Assembly: GCF_947305105.1 (NCBI RefSeq)
Contig: NZ_CAMZCS010000020.1
Location: 1 to 57,837, forward strand
Direction of reading: 5' to 3'
Length of the DNA stretch: 57,837 nucleotides
From: an uncultured Fibrobacter sp.
GTDB lineage: Bacteria > Fibrobacterota > Fibrobacteria > Fibrobacterales > Fibrobacteraceae
Of the stretch, positions 7,285-16,703 are shown piece by piece. Position 1 is the first letter of the stretch. Each line of letters begins with the position of its first letter. The position numbers were made by a program, and so were the translations under genes. Under the pieces are notes generated by a model. The model saw only the letters and a program-made list of their open reading frames with translations, made no database searches and was not told the origin of the DNA.

Positions 7285-8787
7285 TTACAGTTCCATGCCG
7301 AACAGCCGGATTTCCGAGATAGCGAAGTCGTTGCTTTCGGCTTCGAATACGTCATCGAGATAGACCTTGATTTCGCTTGTCTCTATAGCCTGAATGTTCG
7401 GGTATTGCACGCCTTTGATATTTTCAAGTTTGATTTTCTGCTTGAATCCGTTGTTTGTTTCGATGGTGAGCGTTCGTGGTTTTTTGAATATGCGGAAGCG
7501 GTCGCCGTACGGGTCATCGACGGATTTCTGGTAACCGGTTGCGATGCCGAAATGGGTGACGAGTACGGGGCTGTCAAAGAACAGCGTGAGAATCGGGTTT
7601 TGCGGTTTTTGCGGCATGGTGTAGAGCCATGCGGTGCGCAGGTCGCCGTCTTCTAAGTTCGAAAGTGGGTAACCTTTGGTCTCGTCGCCTTCCATGCTAG
7701 TTTGCTCGAAGTTGCCGAGAGCCTCCGACCATTCGAGTTGCTGCATCATGTTGCTTGGCTTGTGCGTGAACATGAGCAGCACAAGGAGGATGATGATAAG
7801 CGGGAACAGCGAGAGCGCAATGGCTGTGAGCTTGAGGCGAATCTTGTTCGCTTGCGAAGGGAATCTCGTGGCCGCGTCGGCGAATGAACGCTTGCCGAAG
7901 CGTAAAAGTGACTGCTTTTTCGGAAATGCCGATGTGGAACCGTCTTTTTGCGGGAATACCAAATCGCAGGCATCCAGAAATTCCTGCATGTCGTGGAAAC
8001 GTTCGTTGAGCTTTTTCTTGAGGCACTTGAGAATGAGTTCGGCAAGTCCCGGCGGCATGTCGGGCCGGAACTGTCGCGGGTCGGGGGGCAGTTCCTGCAC
8101 GTGCTTGAGCGCGATTTCGATGGGGCGATTCCCGTTGAAGGGCAACTTGCCACATGTCATTTCGTACAAGATAACGCCCATGCTGTAAATGTCGGACTGG
8201 ATGGTGACTTCGTCGCCGTGGCACTGCTCTGGGCTCATGTACTCCGGCGTTCCCATCGTCATGCCCGTCTTGGTGAGGTGTTCCTTTTCCATCTCTTGGA
8301 TGTACGAGATGCCGAAATCCATGATGTACACGCGGTTGTCGTGCGTAATCATGATGTTCGAGGGTTTCACGTCGCGGTGGATGATGTTCTTGGAGTGCGC
8401 GTAGAGCAGACCTCTTGCAATCTGCTTGATGATGATTTCAATGGCTTCAAACGGGAGCTTGTTCTGCTTTTCGAGAATGTCGGCGAGCGAAATTCCCTTG
8501 ACGTAGGTCATCGCGATGAACAACTGTCCGTTCTGTTCTCCGAAATCGAACACATGGACGACGTTCTGGTGGTCCATCTCCTTCATGGCCTGGGCTTCGA
8601 GGTAGAAACGCTGGATGGCTTCGTTGTCGGAGGACTTGTCCAAAACCTTGAGCGCGACTTCGCGTTTCAGCTTTTTGTCGAGCGCCTTATAGACGCAGCC
8701 CATGCCGCCCTTGCCGAGCGTGTCGAGGATGTCGTAGTTCTCGTTGAACGGACGGGGTGCTTTTCCGTCCTGTGCAGATGCTTTCAT
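7285..8787 (-). CDS. Transmembrane Ser/Thr protein kinase with C-terminal discoidin-like domain
   Basis: A 500-residue Hanks-type kinase. Residues about 18-290 show the glycine loop GKGGMG, the lysine in VALKVL, HRDVKPSN (catalytic loop), DFG and GTPEYMSPEQ (activation segment). One membrane helix follows at about 315-340 (SLFPLIIILLVLLMF). The extracytoplasmic tail (about 345-500) is all-beta, with LSNLEDGDLRTAWLY, FDSPVLVTHFGIATGY and IAISEIRLFG-type strands, like F5/8 or 'NADase-type' glycan-binding domains. The ATG overlaps the stop of the FHA-ABC gene (ATGA), so the two are co-translated, and the kinase may phosphorylate or sense through that partner. No PASTA repeats. Confidence 0.9.
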   Translation of the reverse strand: MKASAQDGKAPRPFNENYDILDTLGKGGMGCVYKALDKKLKREVALKVLDKSSDNEAIQRFYLEAQAMKEMDHQNVVHVFDFGEQNGQLFIAMTYVKGISLADILEKQNKLPFEAIEIIIKQIARGLLYAHSKNIIHRDVKPSNIMITHDNRVYIMDFGISYIQEMEKEHLTKTGMTMGTPEYMSPEQCHGDEVTIQSDIYSMGVILYEMTCGKLPFNGNRPIEIALKHVQELPPDPRQFRPDMPPGLAELILKCLKKKLNERFHDMQEFLDACDLVFPQKDGSTSAFPKKQSLLRFGKRSFADAATRFPSQANKIRLKLTAIALSLFPLIIILLVLLMFTHKPSNMMQQLEWSEALGNFEQTSMEGDETKGYPLSNLEDGDLRTAWLYTMPQKPQNPILTLFFDSPVLVTHFGIATGYQKSVDDPYGDRFRIFKKPRTLTIETNNGFKQKIKLENIKGVQYPNIQAIETSEIKVYLDDVFEAESNDFAISEIRLFGMEL

Positions 8788-10859
8788 TTCGCTCTCTTAG
8801 AGTAAGTGAGAATCAGTATGGCTATAATATAAAAACCCGCGGCCAAGGCGAGTGGCGCGACGATGTTCAGGATGTCGTCTTTGCGTTCGAGAAACACGTT
8901 GAGTAGGGATGCCTGGTTGTAGCGCGACCAGATGACGGCAGAAAGAGCCCTGCCGATTTGTTGCATTTGGTCGAGAGGGACGAGTGCTCCGGCGAGTGCC
9001 ACTTGTGGAATGATGAGAAGGGGGAGGAATGCGTTCGCTTGCCCAGCGTTTTTGGCGAGGGAACTCACCATGATGCCGATAGCGACCGCAGGGGCGACGG
9101 TACAAGCGAATGCAGCGGTCACGAGCGCCACGGAGGGTTGCGTTGCGAGCCGGAATGCACAACATGCGTAGGTTATGCCGATTTGCAGGAGTGCTGCGAT
9201 AAAAGGGAGCCCCATCTTGGCAGAAACGACTGCGAAAATGCCGGAACCTTTGCGGAATTCACTGGCAAGAATCTTCTTTTCTTGGACAATTTCGCGGATA
9301 GAAAGCGAAAGAGCGAACCAGTTGGCACAAAGGATGAGCGCGAAGGCGGCAATCCCGAGCGGGGTCTGCTTGGAGAAAATTTGCGAAAGCAGGAACCCGA
9401 TGATGACCGGCTGCAAGAGCATTGCTGCGAGCTTACCTTTGTCGCGGGCCCACTGCTTGGCAGAAAGCCCGAGCGTGTAGAAGAATGAGGCGGGGCGTTT
9501 GGTGCGCGGGAAGTAGTAATGCGAGTAGTGCGTGGCTTCGGCGCTTGAAAGTTTTGTCCCGGATTTTTCCCAGCGATCGTTTGTTTCGTCGTCCAGGTTG
9601 TTCAAAATTTCTTCGGCATCGTTTGTCTTGAAATATTGGAAAGCGCCTTGCGTGGTGCCGAAGAATCCCTGACGGCCCCTGTGCAAAAGCAGGACCTTGT
9701 TCGCGATGCGCAACGCCTCGTAGCTGTGTGTCGTGAGGATGACGGTGTGGCCGAGGAACGCGAGTTGCTTGAGGTGGTTGCAGAGAATCTTGGAGTTGTA
9801 GGGATCAAGGCCGGAAAGTGGCTCGTCGAGCAGGATAAGCCCCGGGGTTCCCATGAGTTCCTGGGCGAGGGCGGCGCGGCGGGTCTCGCCGCCGCTGAGC
9901 GTCGCGACACGGTTATCGAGTCGCGCGCTCAGCCCGAAAAGTTCTGCGAACTTTTCGAGCCGCCCTTGGGCCTTTTCTCGGAAATCCTTCTTGTCCATCG
10001 AAACGCGTCCCCCGTTTACGAGCGTCTCGCGGACGGTCAGGTCTTTGCGGAGTTCCGGGTCTTGCGGGAGTATCGCAATCCTCTGCCTTACGTCTTTATT
10101 CCTGTAGTCAATTCCGCCGATACGCACTTCCGAGCCCTTTTGTGCCCGATGCAAGCCTTCGAGCAGGCGGAGCAGTGTTGACTTCCCTTGTCCGGATTGC
10201 CCGATGATGGCGAGAATTTCACCGGCGGGTAAATCGAAGTTGATATCCTTGAGCAGTGTCTTTTTGCCGGCGCGGACTTCGAGGTCCTTCACGTGAACAT
10301 CGTAGCCAACGGGCGCTTTTTGTGAATAAAGTATTCCATCCCTGTACGAGATGTCGCTCCAGGGAAAACGCACATGTTCGCCGTTCTTGAGCGTAATGCG
10401 CTTGAGCCTTTTTCCAGACTCGTCGGTGACGGAGTGGGGCAGGAGGAGTTCCCCTTTGCTGTCTGCTACGCGCACCTTCGTCTTTTCAAAACGGTTCTCG
10501 CTCTCGCCGAGAGGGACCGTTTCCCAATTTTCCGAGAGTTGTGCTTGCAACGGGATATCGTTCAGTTCCAGCACGATGAGCGAAAGACGCCCGTCCTTCA
10601 TGATGGCGCGGAGCTGGTGCGGCCCGATGTGGATGACGTCGCCGTCGTTGATTTCGGCCTCGTCAATCGGGGCGTCGTTCAGTTCGGTGATGCTATTCTG
10701 CGTGAGGTTCTTGAGGAACCATTTGCCTTCGCAGTATTCAATGACGGCATGCTGGCGCGAGACGAGCATATCCTGGATGCACAGGGAATTTTCCTGCTTG
10801 CGCCCGATGGTGAACGGGACTTCCGGATCCGGGTATGCAATCTGGAACGCTTCGGTCAT
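8784..10859 (-). CDS. FHA-domain ABC transporter, ATPase fused to permease (ABCG-type)
   Basis: A 691-residue protein. Residues about 17-90 form an FHA phosphothreonine-binding domain (FTIGRKQEN, VSRQHAVIE, NDGDVIHIG). Residues about 185-420 are an ABC ATPase with Walker A GQSGQGKST, signature LSGGETRRAALAQ and Walker B LILLDEP. The C-terminal 230 residues are an ABC2-type permease with about six membrane segments. ATPase before permease on one chain is the ABCG 'half-transporter' order. A GGAG ribosome site precedes the ATG. The adjoining kinase makes a phosphorylation-gated transporter plausible. Substrate unknown. Confidence 0.9.
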   Translation of the reverse strand: MTEAFQIAYPDPEVPFTIGRKQENSLCIQDMLVSRQHAVIEYCEGKWFLKNLTQNSITELNDAPIDEAEINDGDVIHIGPHQLRAIMKDGRLSLIVLELNDIPLQAQLSENWETVPLGESENRFEKTKVRVADSKGELLLPHSVTDESGKRLKRITLKNGEHVRFPWSDISYRDGILYSQKAPVGYDVHVKDLEVRAGKKTLLKDINFDLPAGEILAIIGQSGQGKSTLLRLLEGLHRAQKGSEVRIGGIDYRNKDVRQRIAILPQDPELRKDLTVRETLVNGGRVSMDKKDFREKAQGRLEKFAELFGLSARLDNRVATLSGGETRRAALAQELMGTPGLILLDEPLSGLDPYNSKILCNHLKQLAFLGHTVILTTHSYEALRIANKVLLLHRGRQGFFGTTQGAFQYFKTNDAEEILNNLDDETNDRWEKSGTKLSSAEATHYSHYYFPRTKRPASFFYTLGLSAKQWARDKGKLAAMLLQPVIIGFLLSQIFSKQTPLGIAAFALILCANWFALSLSIREIVQEKKILASEFRKGSGIFAVVSAKMGLPFIAALLQIGITYACCAFRLATQPSVALVTAAFACTVAPAVAIGIMVSSLAKNAGQANAFLPLLIIPQVALAGALVPLDQMQQIGRALSAVIWSRYNQASLLNVFLERKDDILNIVAPLALAAGFYIIAILILTYSKRAK

Positions 10860-10871
10860 GTGCGCTCCGTG

Positions 10872-12068
10872 CTATTTCAGGGATTGCAGTCCGCGTTTGA
10901 ATCTTTCGCAAGCCTGTTGCAGTGTGCTGTCGCTAGCCGCATAGGAGAAACGGACACAGTTGTCGTCGCCGAATGCTGCGCCGGGCACGATGGCGAGCCC
11001 CTCGGATTCGAGGAGATAGGAGCAGAGTTCGACGGAACCGCCGATAACCTTGCCACTCGCTGTGGACTTGCCGTAGAACGCGCTCACGGGGGCGAACAGG
11101 TAGAATGCGCCCTCCGGGGGGCGTACCGGTTCGGGCACGATTTCGCTGACCTGAGAGACCATGTAGTCCCTGCGGCGCTTGAAGGCGGCGAGCATTTCGT
11201 TTACGTGGCTCTTGTTCATCTGCAGTGCGCCTAGTGCCGCGTACTGCGCGACGTTGCTCGGATGGTGCGTCGCCTGTCCTTGGATTTTTCCGATAATCTT
11301 CGCGATGGGGGCGGGTGCCGCGTCGTAGCCAATGCGCCAGCCGGTCATGCAGTGCGACTTGGAAAAACCGTTCACGACGATGGTGCGTTCCGGCATGCCG
11401 GGGAATGCGGCGGCGGAGCAAAATTCTGTGTTGTAGACAAAGTATTCGTACACTTCGTCCGAGATGCAGTAGATGTCTTTTTCAACGATGACTTCGGCGA
11501 GCCCAGCCAGTTCCTGCTTTGTGTACGTGGCTCCGGTCGGGTTACACGGATTGTTCAGGATGATGGCCTTGGTCTTGCCGGTGCAGGCGTTGCGCAGGGC
11601 CTCGGGACTGAGTTTGAACCCGCTTTCGATAGTCGTGTTTACGATGACGGGGGTACCACCGAGCCATTTGACAAGTTCGGGGTAGGTGACCCAGTAAGGG
11701 GAGGGAATGATGATTTCGTCGCCTGGGTTGATGAGTGCTGCGAGCGCGTTGAATATGGCGTGCTTTGCACCGCTAGTCATGATGATTTGCGACGGTTCGT
11801 ATTCAATGGCGTTTTCGGTGCGGAGCTTGTTTGCCACGGCTTCGCGGACTTCGAGAATGCCCACGGGGGCGGTATAGCGTGTCTTGCCGTCGTTTATGGC
11901 CTTGCATGCGGCTTCGCGGATAGGTTCCGGTGTCGGGAAGTCCGGTTCCCCGGCACCTAGGCTTACGACGTCCTTGCCATCGGCGATCATTTGTTTTGCC
12001 ATCGTGTCGATGGCGACGGTGAGGGAGGCGGCTATGTTTTGCGTTCTAGTGGAAATGGGCTTTGTCAT
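10872..12068 (-). CDS. aspC: Pyridoxal-phosphate aspartate aminotransferase
   Basis: Class I aminotransferase of the AAT-Ib (AspC/AspB) type, interconverting aspartate and oxaloacetate with 2-oxoglutarate. Seen: SLGAGEPDFPTPEPI, ILNNPCNPTGATY, CISDEVYEYF and the PLP lysine in VVNGFSKSHCMTGWRIGY. The C-terminus has FSYAAS, where this family has the substrate-binding Arg in CVRFSY. I start it at the ATG at 12068 (398 residues, MTKPISTRTQ), the usual family start, rather than the longer frame from 12116. This overlaps the end of the RND gene by 23 bp. It is 12 bp ahead of the FHA-ABC gene, so likely in the same transcript. Confidence 0.92.
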   Translation of the reverse strand: MTKPISTRTQNIAASLTVAIDTMAKQMIADGKDVVSLGAGEPDFPTPEPIREAACKAINDGKTRYTAPVGILEVREAVANKLRTENAIEYEPSQIIMTSGAKHAIFNALAALINPGDEIIIPSPYWVTYPELVKWLGGTPVIVNTTIESGFKLSPEALRNACTGKTKAIILNNPCNPTGATYTKQELAGLAEVIVEKDIYCISDEVYEYFVYNTEFCSAAAFPGMPERTIVVNGFSKSHCMTGWRIGYDAAPAPIAKIIGKIQGQATHHPSNVAQYAALGALQMNKSHVNEMLAAFKRRRDYMVSQVSEIVPEPVRPPEGAFYLFAPVSAFYGKSTASGKVIGGSVELCSYLLESEGLAIVPGAAFGDDNCVRFSYAASDSTLQQACERFKRGLQSLK

Positions 12069-14514
12069 AAATCTTTTTTTTCTTGCGAATTCTGTAATTG
12101 TCAAGTGCTCCGGCAATTAGCGGGAATATGGTGAGCTGGGCTGCGAAAATGCAGAGAAGCCCGATAAGCGAGAGAACTCCAATGCTCCGGAGCCCTGGGT
12201 GCGAAGAGATGAGAAGCCCGTAGGTTCCCACGAGGCATGCCATCTGAGAAATCACGATTCCTGTGAACTTGCGCTGGAGTACGATAAGTGCAGTGCCGCC
12301 TTGTTTCTCGTAGAATGAGGCCCAGAGTTGCAGTGAACCGTCGACGCTTGCGCCGATGAGGAACACGAAGGCGATGGCGCTGTATATGGAAATCTCGATG
12401 TTCAAGAACTTGAGGGCAATGAGAAGCCAGCTCATGGCAAAGCATGAGGGGAGGACCGTGAATGTCGCTCGGCTTAAGTTGTTGTAGAATACCAGGAGCA
12501 AGAAGCACACGATGATGCTGCCGAAGATAATGGACTTGTACAGGTTTGGGAAAATCTTGTCTAAAATCGTCGCTCGGAGAATCGGCGTGCCGCTCATTTT
12601 CAGGGAACCATCGATGACACCATCAAAATTCTTGAGGTCCTTTACAAGACGGCGGCATTCCAGGCCGTTGTTGGGGTCGATGTTGGGGAAGATGAATGCG
12701 AATACGCCAAGGTTCCCTTCGGTGTCGCTGAATTTCTGACGCAGAGCTTGCGTGAATTCTGTCTCTTCAAAGGATTGTACGTTGAGGCTTTGGACTATGC
12801 GCTGGATTGTCGTCTTTTCTGATGGAGCGAGATTCTCGATGACGATGTTGTCCGAAATCATCGATTCCAGCTTTTCCAATTTTTTCCGCTTTTCGGGTTG
12901 CAAAGTCGGAGAAATCTGTGAAAGGGTGAGAATCTTGTCGATGGTTTTTGCGAGGCCCTTTTTCTTGAGCCGTTGGAAATTGTTTACCAGCGAGTCGCCT
13001 GCTATGGCGTTGGGGAGCTGTACGATGATGGGGTCGTACTGCGGGAATTCTGTCTGCGTGACGAGTGAATCGGCTATGGATTTCTTGTGTTGCAGTTCGG
13101 TCCGGCTGAAATCGTAGAACACGCGAAGGCTTGTCCCGCCAAAGAACAGCGCGACAAGGCTTACGACGATGACGGCGATGAGCATGATGGAGTTTGTCTT
13201 GAACGACACCAACGTGAAGCGGTACTTGTATTTGAAATTGAATTTTGGAATTTTGAAGGGACGTTTTTTCTGGAGCAAACGGAGAAGTGTAGCGACGAGC
13301 GTGGAGCAGATTCCCCAGTTCAAGAGGCTTCCGATGGCTCCTAGTACACCGAGTTCTTTGATTCCCGCCAGCGGGATAAACGAGAGCCCTGCAAAAATCA
13401 GTGCCATCATCAGTGCCGATGCCGCAGTGGAAGGGCCAATTCCGAGGATGGCGCTCTCAATGCAGAGATCAGGACTCAGGTTGTGGGCGCGTTCCTTGAA
13501 ATAACGGGTGAGGATGTGCGTGATGGTTTGACTGGCAAGCCCAGGCAGGAACAGCACGAGCGCGAGCGAGAACAAGTTGATTCGGCCGTAGAGAATCTGG
13601 GCGATGGAGAGTACGAATAGTAGCGGAATGGCGATGGGGATTGCCGAGACGAGAATTAATTGCGGTTGCTTGCGGAAATTGATGATAAGGAGAATCAGGA
13701 TGAGAACCGCCATGATCTTGCCCGCATTCTTTGCTTCGGGAAGAATGGCTCGCCCGGTTTGGATGACATCGTAGACCTTGCCCGTGTAGTACACGTCAAT
13801 TCCCTTTGAACCCACCGTGTTCCCGATGCAGCGTTTGACTGTGGAAACAAGTTCGCGGCTGGCATAGAGATCCGCTATTGAATGGGTCGGGTAAATGTCG
13901 ATGATGCGTATGGTTCCGTCGCTGTTGGAATGGCTGCGCTTGAGTTTGTCAAAGTATTTTTGTTCGATGTCTTCCAAGTGGAAGTTTGCGAATGCGCTTG
14001 CTGCTGTGTCGCCTTGTACTTGGGAACTGTCCTGGGCTACAGATTGTGCGTGGTTGGAGTCCGATAGATCAACGAAAAGAGGGTTGTACTTGAGTATGTG
14101 GGTGCTACGCAGCGTCTCGACCCGGTTGATAATCGTGTCGAGGTCGTCGTTGTTGATGTAGAAGAACTTGTATTTCTCGTAGAAGTTAATGTCTGTCTCG
14201 AACTCGACAAAATGGATGAGATCCTTGTACGTCATGAGCTGGTTCGCGACGTTCTTTGCCAAGGTGTAGTTGGCGAGGCTATCTGCTGACTGGAGTACGA
14301 CCGTAAGGCTCCCGAGCCCGCCGAAAGACTTCTCGATAGATTCAAGGTCTTGGCTAACCGTGTCTTCCTTTTCCAAGATGTCCTGGAGCTGCAATTCCCA
14401 TCTCAAGTTCGAGATGAAATACGGGCAGATACAAAGGAAAAGAATCGTTAATGCTATGACGGCTTTGGGAAATCTCGATAGATGTCGAATAGTTTTTGCG
14501 AGAAAAGAAAACAT
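12046..14514 (-). CDS. RND-superfamily (MmpL/HpnN-like) exporter
   Basis: An 822-residue inner-membrane protein with the duplicated RND plan. There is one membrane helix near residues 15-35, a large periplasmic loop, five helices at about 265-410, a second single helix near 440, a second loop, and a last block of helices at about 650-810. The sequence SAIAFVFLIGASVDGSLQLW sits at the position of the MMPL/SSD motif. It is divergent from an Omp85-like barrel gene with only 32 bp between, which suggests export of lipid or a hydrophobic compound across both membranes. Substrate unknown. No convincing ribosome site. Confidence 0.82.
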   Translation of the reverse strand: MFSFLAKTIRHLSRFPKAVIALTILFLCICPYFISNLRWELQLQDILEKEDTVSQDLESIEKSFGGLGSLTVVLQSADSLANYTLAKNVANQLMTYKDLIHFVEFETDINFYEKYKFFYINNDDLDTIINRVETLRSTHILKYNPLFVDLSDSNHAQSVAQDSSQVQGDTAASAFANFHLEDIEQKYFDKLKRSHSNSDGTIRIIDIYPTHSIADLYASRELVSTVKRCIGNTVGSKGIDVYYTGKVYDVIQTGRAILPEAKNAGKIMAVLILILLIINFRKQPQLILVSAIPIAIPLLFVLSIAQILYGRINLFSLALVLFLPGLASQTITHILTRYFKERAHNLSPDLCIESAILGIGPSTAASALMMALIFAGLSFIPLAGIKELGVLGAIGSLLNWGICSTLVATLLRLLQKKRPFKIPKFNFKYKYRFTLVSFKTNSIMLIAVIVVSLVALFFGGTSLRVFYDFSRTELQHKKSIADSLVTQTEFPQYDPIIVQLPNAIAGDSLVNNFQRLKKKGLAKTIDKILTLSQISPTLQPEKRKKLEKLESMISDNIVIENLAPSEKTTIQRIVQSLNVQSFEETEFTQALRQKFSDTEGNLGVFAFIFPNIDPNNGLECRRLVKDLKNFDGVIDGSLKMSGTPILRATILDKIFPNLYKSIIFGSIIVCFLLLVFYNNLSRATFTVLPSCFAMSWLLIALKFLNIEISIYSAIAFVFLIGASVDGSLQLWASFYEKQGGTALIVLQRKFTGIVISQMACLVGTYGLLISSHPGLRSIGVLSLIGLLCIFAAQLTIFPLIAGALDNYRIRKKKKIYDKAHFH

Positions 14515-14546
14515 CGATAATAATATAATTATAAATTGTATCGGAA
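14515..14546. promoter_or_regulatory. Divergent promoter region, RND exporter / Omp85-like gene
   Basis: The 32-bp gap between two divergent start codons is almost pure A/T (ATAATAATATAATTATAAAT). Both promoters must be packed here or extend into the coding ends, so the genes are likely co-regulated. Confidence 0.4.
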
Positions 14547-16037
14547 ATGTTTTGTTTTTTTGGCAAATTTGACTTCTTGCGCATGTTGAAGATGGGCCCC
14601 TTGGTTCTCTCGCTGGCGGTATATGCTGCTATGCCCGTTTTTGCCGAAGAAGCCGATAAAACGGAAAATGTGGCGGCGGACTCAACAGACGATTCTAACC
14701 CGCTCTCTTGGTTCTTTGACAACATGGTCCAGCCAGTTTTCAATGCGGCGATTTGGCCTGTATCTCAGCCGTTACATTACGCATTTGATAATGGTGTCTT
14801 TGAAACGTTCCAGGACCTCATTACGTTTGGTGAAAACCGCAATATCTTTATTTATCCCGCATTCAATTTTAGACCGGGTTCGTCGACGCTAATCGGGTTC
14901 AACTATCGCCATCGCAACGTAATCCTGGGTCAAGATTACTATGTCCTTAGTTCAAATTTTTACGCCAACGGGGATATCTCTTTTGATACGCACTACAGCA
15001 AGAGCGGTATATGGGGGACGCCGCTTTCTTGGGAGGTGAAATATGCGCTGGAATTGAATCGCGATGCCAAGTTTACGAGGCCCAGTTCGTGGGACCCTTA
15101 TGTGCAGCCAGACTCCACTTACAAGATTGATGGAAATATCGGCTTCCCCTTGAATTCGTCTAGAACGCTTTCCATGCGTTTTAATTTTGGGTATAGGTAT
15201 ATTGACGCAAGTGTTCCTAATATTGCCGAAGACACAATCTATGTCGGGGATGATTTCTGGATTCAGGACAGGGGCCTTTACCAGAAGCATGGTCAATATC
15301 CGCTAGGCTTGTCGTTTACTTTTAACAACCTGGATTTCCCTTATGTTCCATCTAGGGGCTTCCGAATCCTTTTGAGTGGCAATTACAATATTGTTAAAAA
15401 ATATAGTGGAGTTCGTTATCGTTCACTTGGTCTAGAAGGGGACTACGAAGACGAAGTTATGGAAGATAACGGAGCAAATCATGACTACATCAATGGTGAA
15501 TTCGTAATACAACGTTATTTCTATTTGGGCAAGGCTCGGCAGTACGTGATGTCGGCAAGTGAAGGGCGCCAGAACAGGAAGTTCTACACGGACTTTTCGT
15601 TAGACGAGGCGGCGCGCGTATGGAACCCTGAAAACATGAAGGAAAACCTGTTTGAACGCCGTGTGATTGCGCTGCAGTACAGGCTTCTTACCATCCATGA
15701 GATGGAGGAAGGCAATGCTCCGTTTAATGCGTATCCGGTCCTGAACGCCCGCTATCCGTTGCGTGGCTACGGAGCCTTCCTTATGTCGAAAAATATAATG
15801 GGCCTAAGTGCGGAATATCGCTGGCCTGTAGATCGCTATGTGGATGGCGTTATCTTTGACGAGTATGTTCTTTATTCCGAAGAGATTGACGATTGGTCTT
15901 TTGGAAGGTTCTTGAATTCTTGGGGCTTCGGTGTTCGCGTGCGGCGGCCGGACATGTATTTCTTCCGAATCCAGTTCGGGTTCCACGGACTCCAAGGAAT
16001 CCAGATGGTGATGACTGTCGCTCCGGAATTCAGATAG
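14547..16037 (+). CDS. Outer-membrane beta-barrel of Omp85/D15 type
   Basis: A 496-residue protein with a signal peptide (to about residue 33, cleavage after VFA). The rest is an alternating beta-strand pattern with many aromatic girdle residues. Near the end, PVLNARYPLRGYGAFLM carries the RGY motif of the Omp85/D15 barrel loop 6, and the last strand ends in a barrel-type terminus (MVMTVAPEFR). POTRA domains are absent, so it is a barrel-only D15 protein. Alternative starts exist at 14583 and 14592. It is divergent from the RND exporter gene and could be its outer-membrane partner, which is inference. Confidence 0.75.
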   Translation: MFCFFGKFDFLRMLKMGPLVLSLAVYAAMPVFAEEADKTENVAADSTDDSNPLSWFFDNMVQPVFNAAIWPVSQPLHYAFDNGVFETFQDLITFGENRNIFIYPAFNFRPGSSTLIGFNYRHRNVILGQDYYVLSSNFYANGDISFDTHYSKSGIWGTPLSWEVKYALELNRDAKFTRPSSWDPYVQPDSTYKIDGNIGFPLNSSRTLSMRFNFGYRYIDASVPNIAEDTIYVGDDFWIQDRGLYQKHGQYPLGLSFTFNNLDFPYVPSRGFRILLSGNYNIVKKYSGVRYRSLGLEGDYEDEVMEDNGANHDYINGEFVIQRYFYLGKARQYVMSASEGRQNRKFYTDFSLDEAARVWNPENMKENLFERRVIALQYRLLTIHEMEEGNAPFNAYPVLNARYPLRGYGAFLMSKNIMGLSAEYRWPVDRYVDGVIFDEYVLYSEEIDDWSFGRFLNSWGFGVRVRRPDMYFFRIQFGFHGLQGIQMVMTVAPEFR

Positions 16038-16047
16038 ATTATCTAGG

Positions 16048-16647
16048 CTAAAAATTTGGGTAGCCGTCCTTGAGGGACTCGTCGTAATGGGCGCGTTCGC
16101 CGCCGATGAATTTCGGGCGCGTGCGCGCTGCAATCAGGATTGCCTTGCCGATATGCGTTAGCTGCATGTGAACAGGTACCGCGACTTCTTTCAGGTGCAT
16201 GCCGATGAGTGTACCGCCGATATCTAATCCGGCGTCTGCCTTGATATGTTCAATGGCGACAGGTTGTTCAAAAGCGCTATAGCAGGCGGTGGCGAACGAG
16301 CCGCCGGCCTTGGGTTGCGGTACCACGTTCACGATTTCGGCGTTCGGTACGGCCTTGTGCTCGACGATGATGGCTCGGTTCAAGTGCTCGCAGCACTGCG
16401 CCGCGATGTAGATGCCGAGCGGCTTGAAAACGGACTGCAAACCTTCGAAAATGGCCTTGCCGACTTCGGGCACGGAGTGGCTGCCGATGTCGTTTCCGAG
16501 CGTGGAACTCGTGCTGCAACCGATGACTACGATATTGCCCGCCGTAAGGCGCGCCTTTTCCACAAGTTCCTTAGCGGCGTTCATCGCGTCGTTACGAATC
16601 TGTTCGACAACGTTCTTGTCGTCTATTTCGTATGTAATGCCTGCCAA
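16048..16647 (-). CDS. YwlG/TIGR01440-family protein (UPF0340)
   Basis: A 199-residue protein. Signatures are VVIGCSTSSTLGNDIGSHSV, GIYIAAQCCEHLNRAIIVE, VNVVPQPKAGGSFATACYSAF and DAGLDIGGTLIGMHLK, which I recognise as the TIGR01440/YwlG family of unknown function. The chosen start is the TTG at 16647, since the conserved N-terminus begins MAGITYEIDD; there is no nearby ATG. The bases just upstream are the tandem repeat at 16652-16692, so the leader is repeat-derived. It lies on the far side of the transposon from guaA and was probably its direct downstream neighbour before the insertion. Confidence 0.85.
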   Translation of the reverse strand: MAGITYEIDDKNVVEQIRNDAMNAAKELVEKARLTAGNIVVIGCSTSSTLGNDIGSHSVPEVGKAIFEGLQSVFKPLGIYIAAQCCEHLNRAIIVEHKAVPNAEIVNVVPQPKAGGSFATACYSAFEQPVAIEHIKADAGLDIGGTLIGMHLKEVAVPVHMQLTHIGKAILIAARTRPKFIGGERAHYDESLKDGYPNF

Positions 16648-16651
16648 CTTT

Positions 16652-16703
16652 CTACTGCCTACCGTCTACTGTCTACTGTCTACTGTCTACTGCGGCGAAG
16701 CCG
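16652..16703. repeat. Tandem 'CTACTGT' repeat and half of a split hairpin
   Basis: Five to six copies of a seven-base word (CTACTGT, with variants) run from about 16652 to 16692. GCGGCGAAGCCG follows. Before the transposon inserted, this joined the base after AGCCG at 25295 to give GCGGC-GAA-GCCGC, a perfect hairpin immediately beyond guaA. Confidence 0.75.
16699..16703. repeat. Target-site duplication AGCCG, left copy
   Basis: AGCCG directly precedes the TGT end of the element and is repeated exactly at 25290-25294. Five bases is the length made by Tn7-family transposases. Confidence 0.9.

Noticed and set aside
16652-16692. Short tandem repeats as a possible CRISPR array
   Set aside because: Seven-base words without unique spacers and no cas genes nearby; microsatellite-like.
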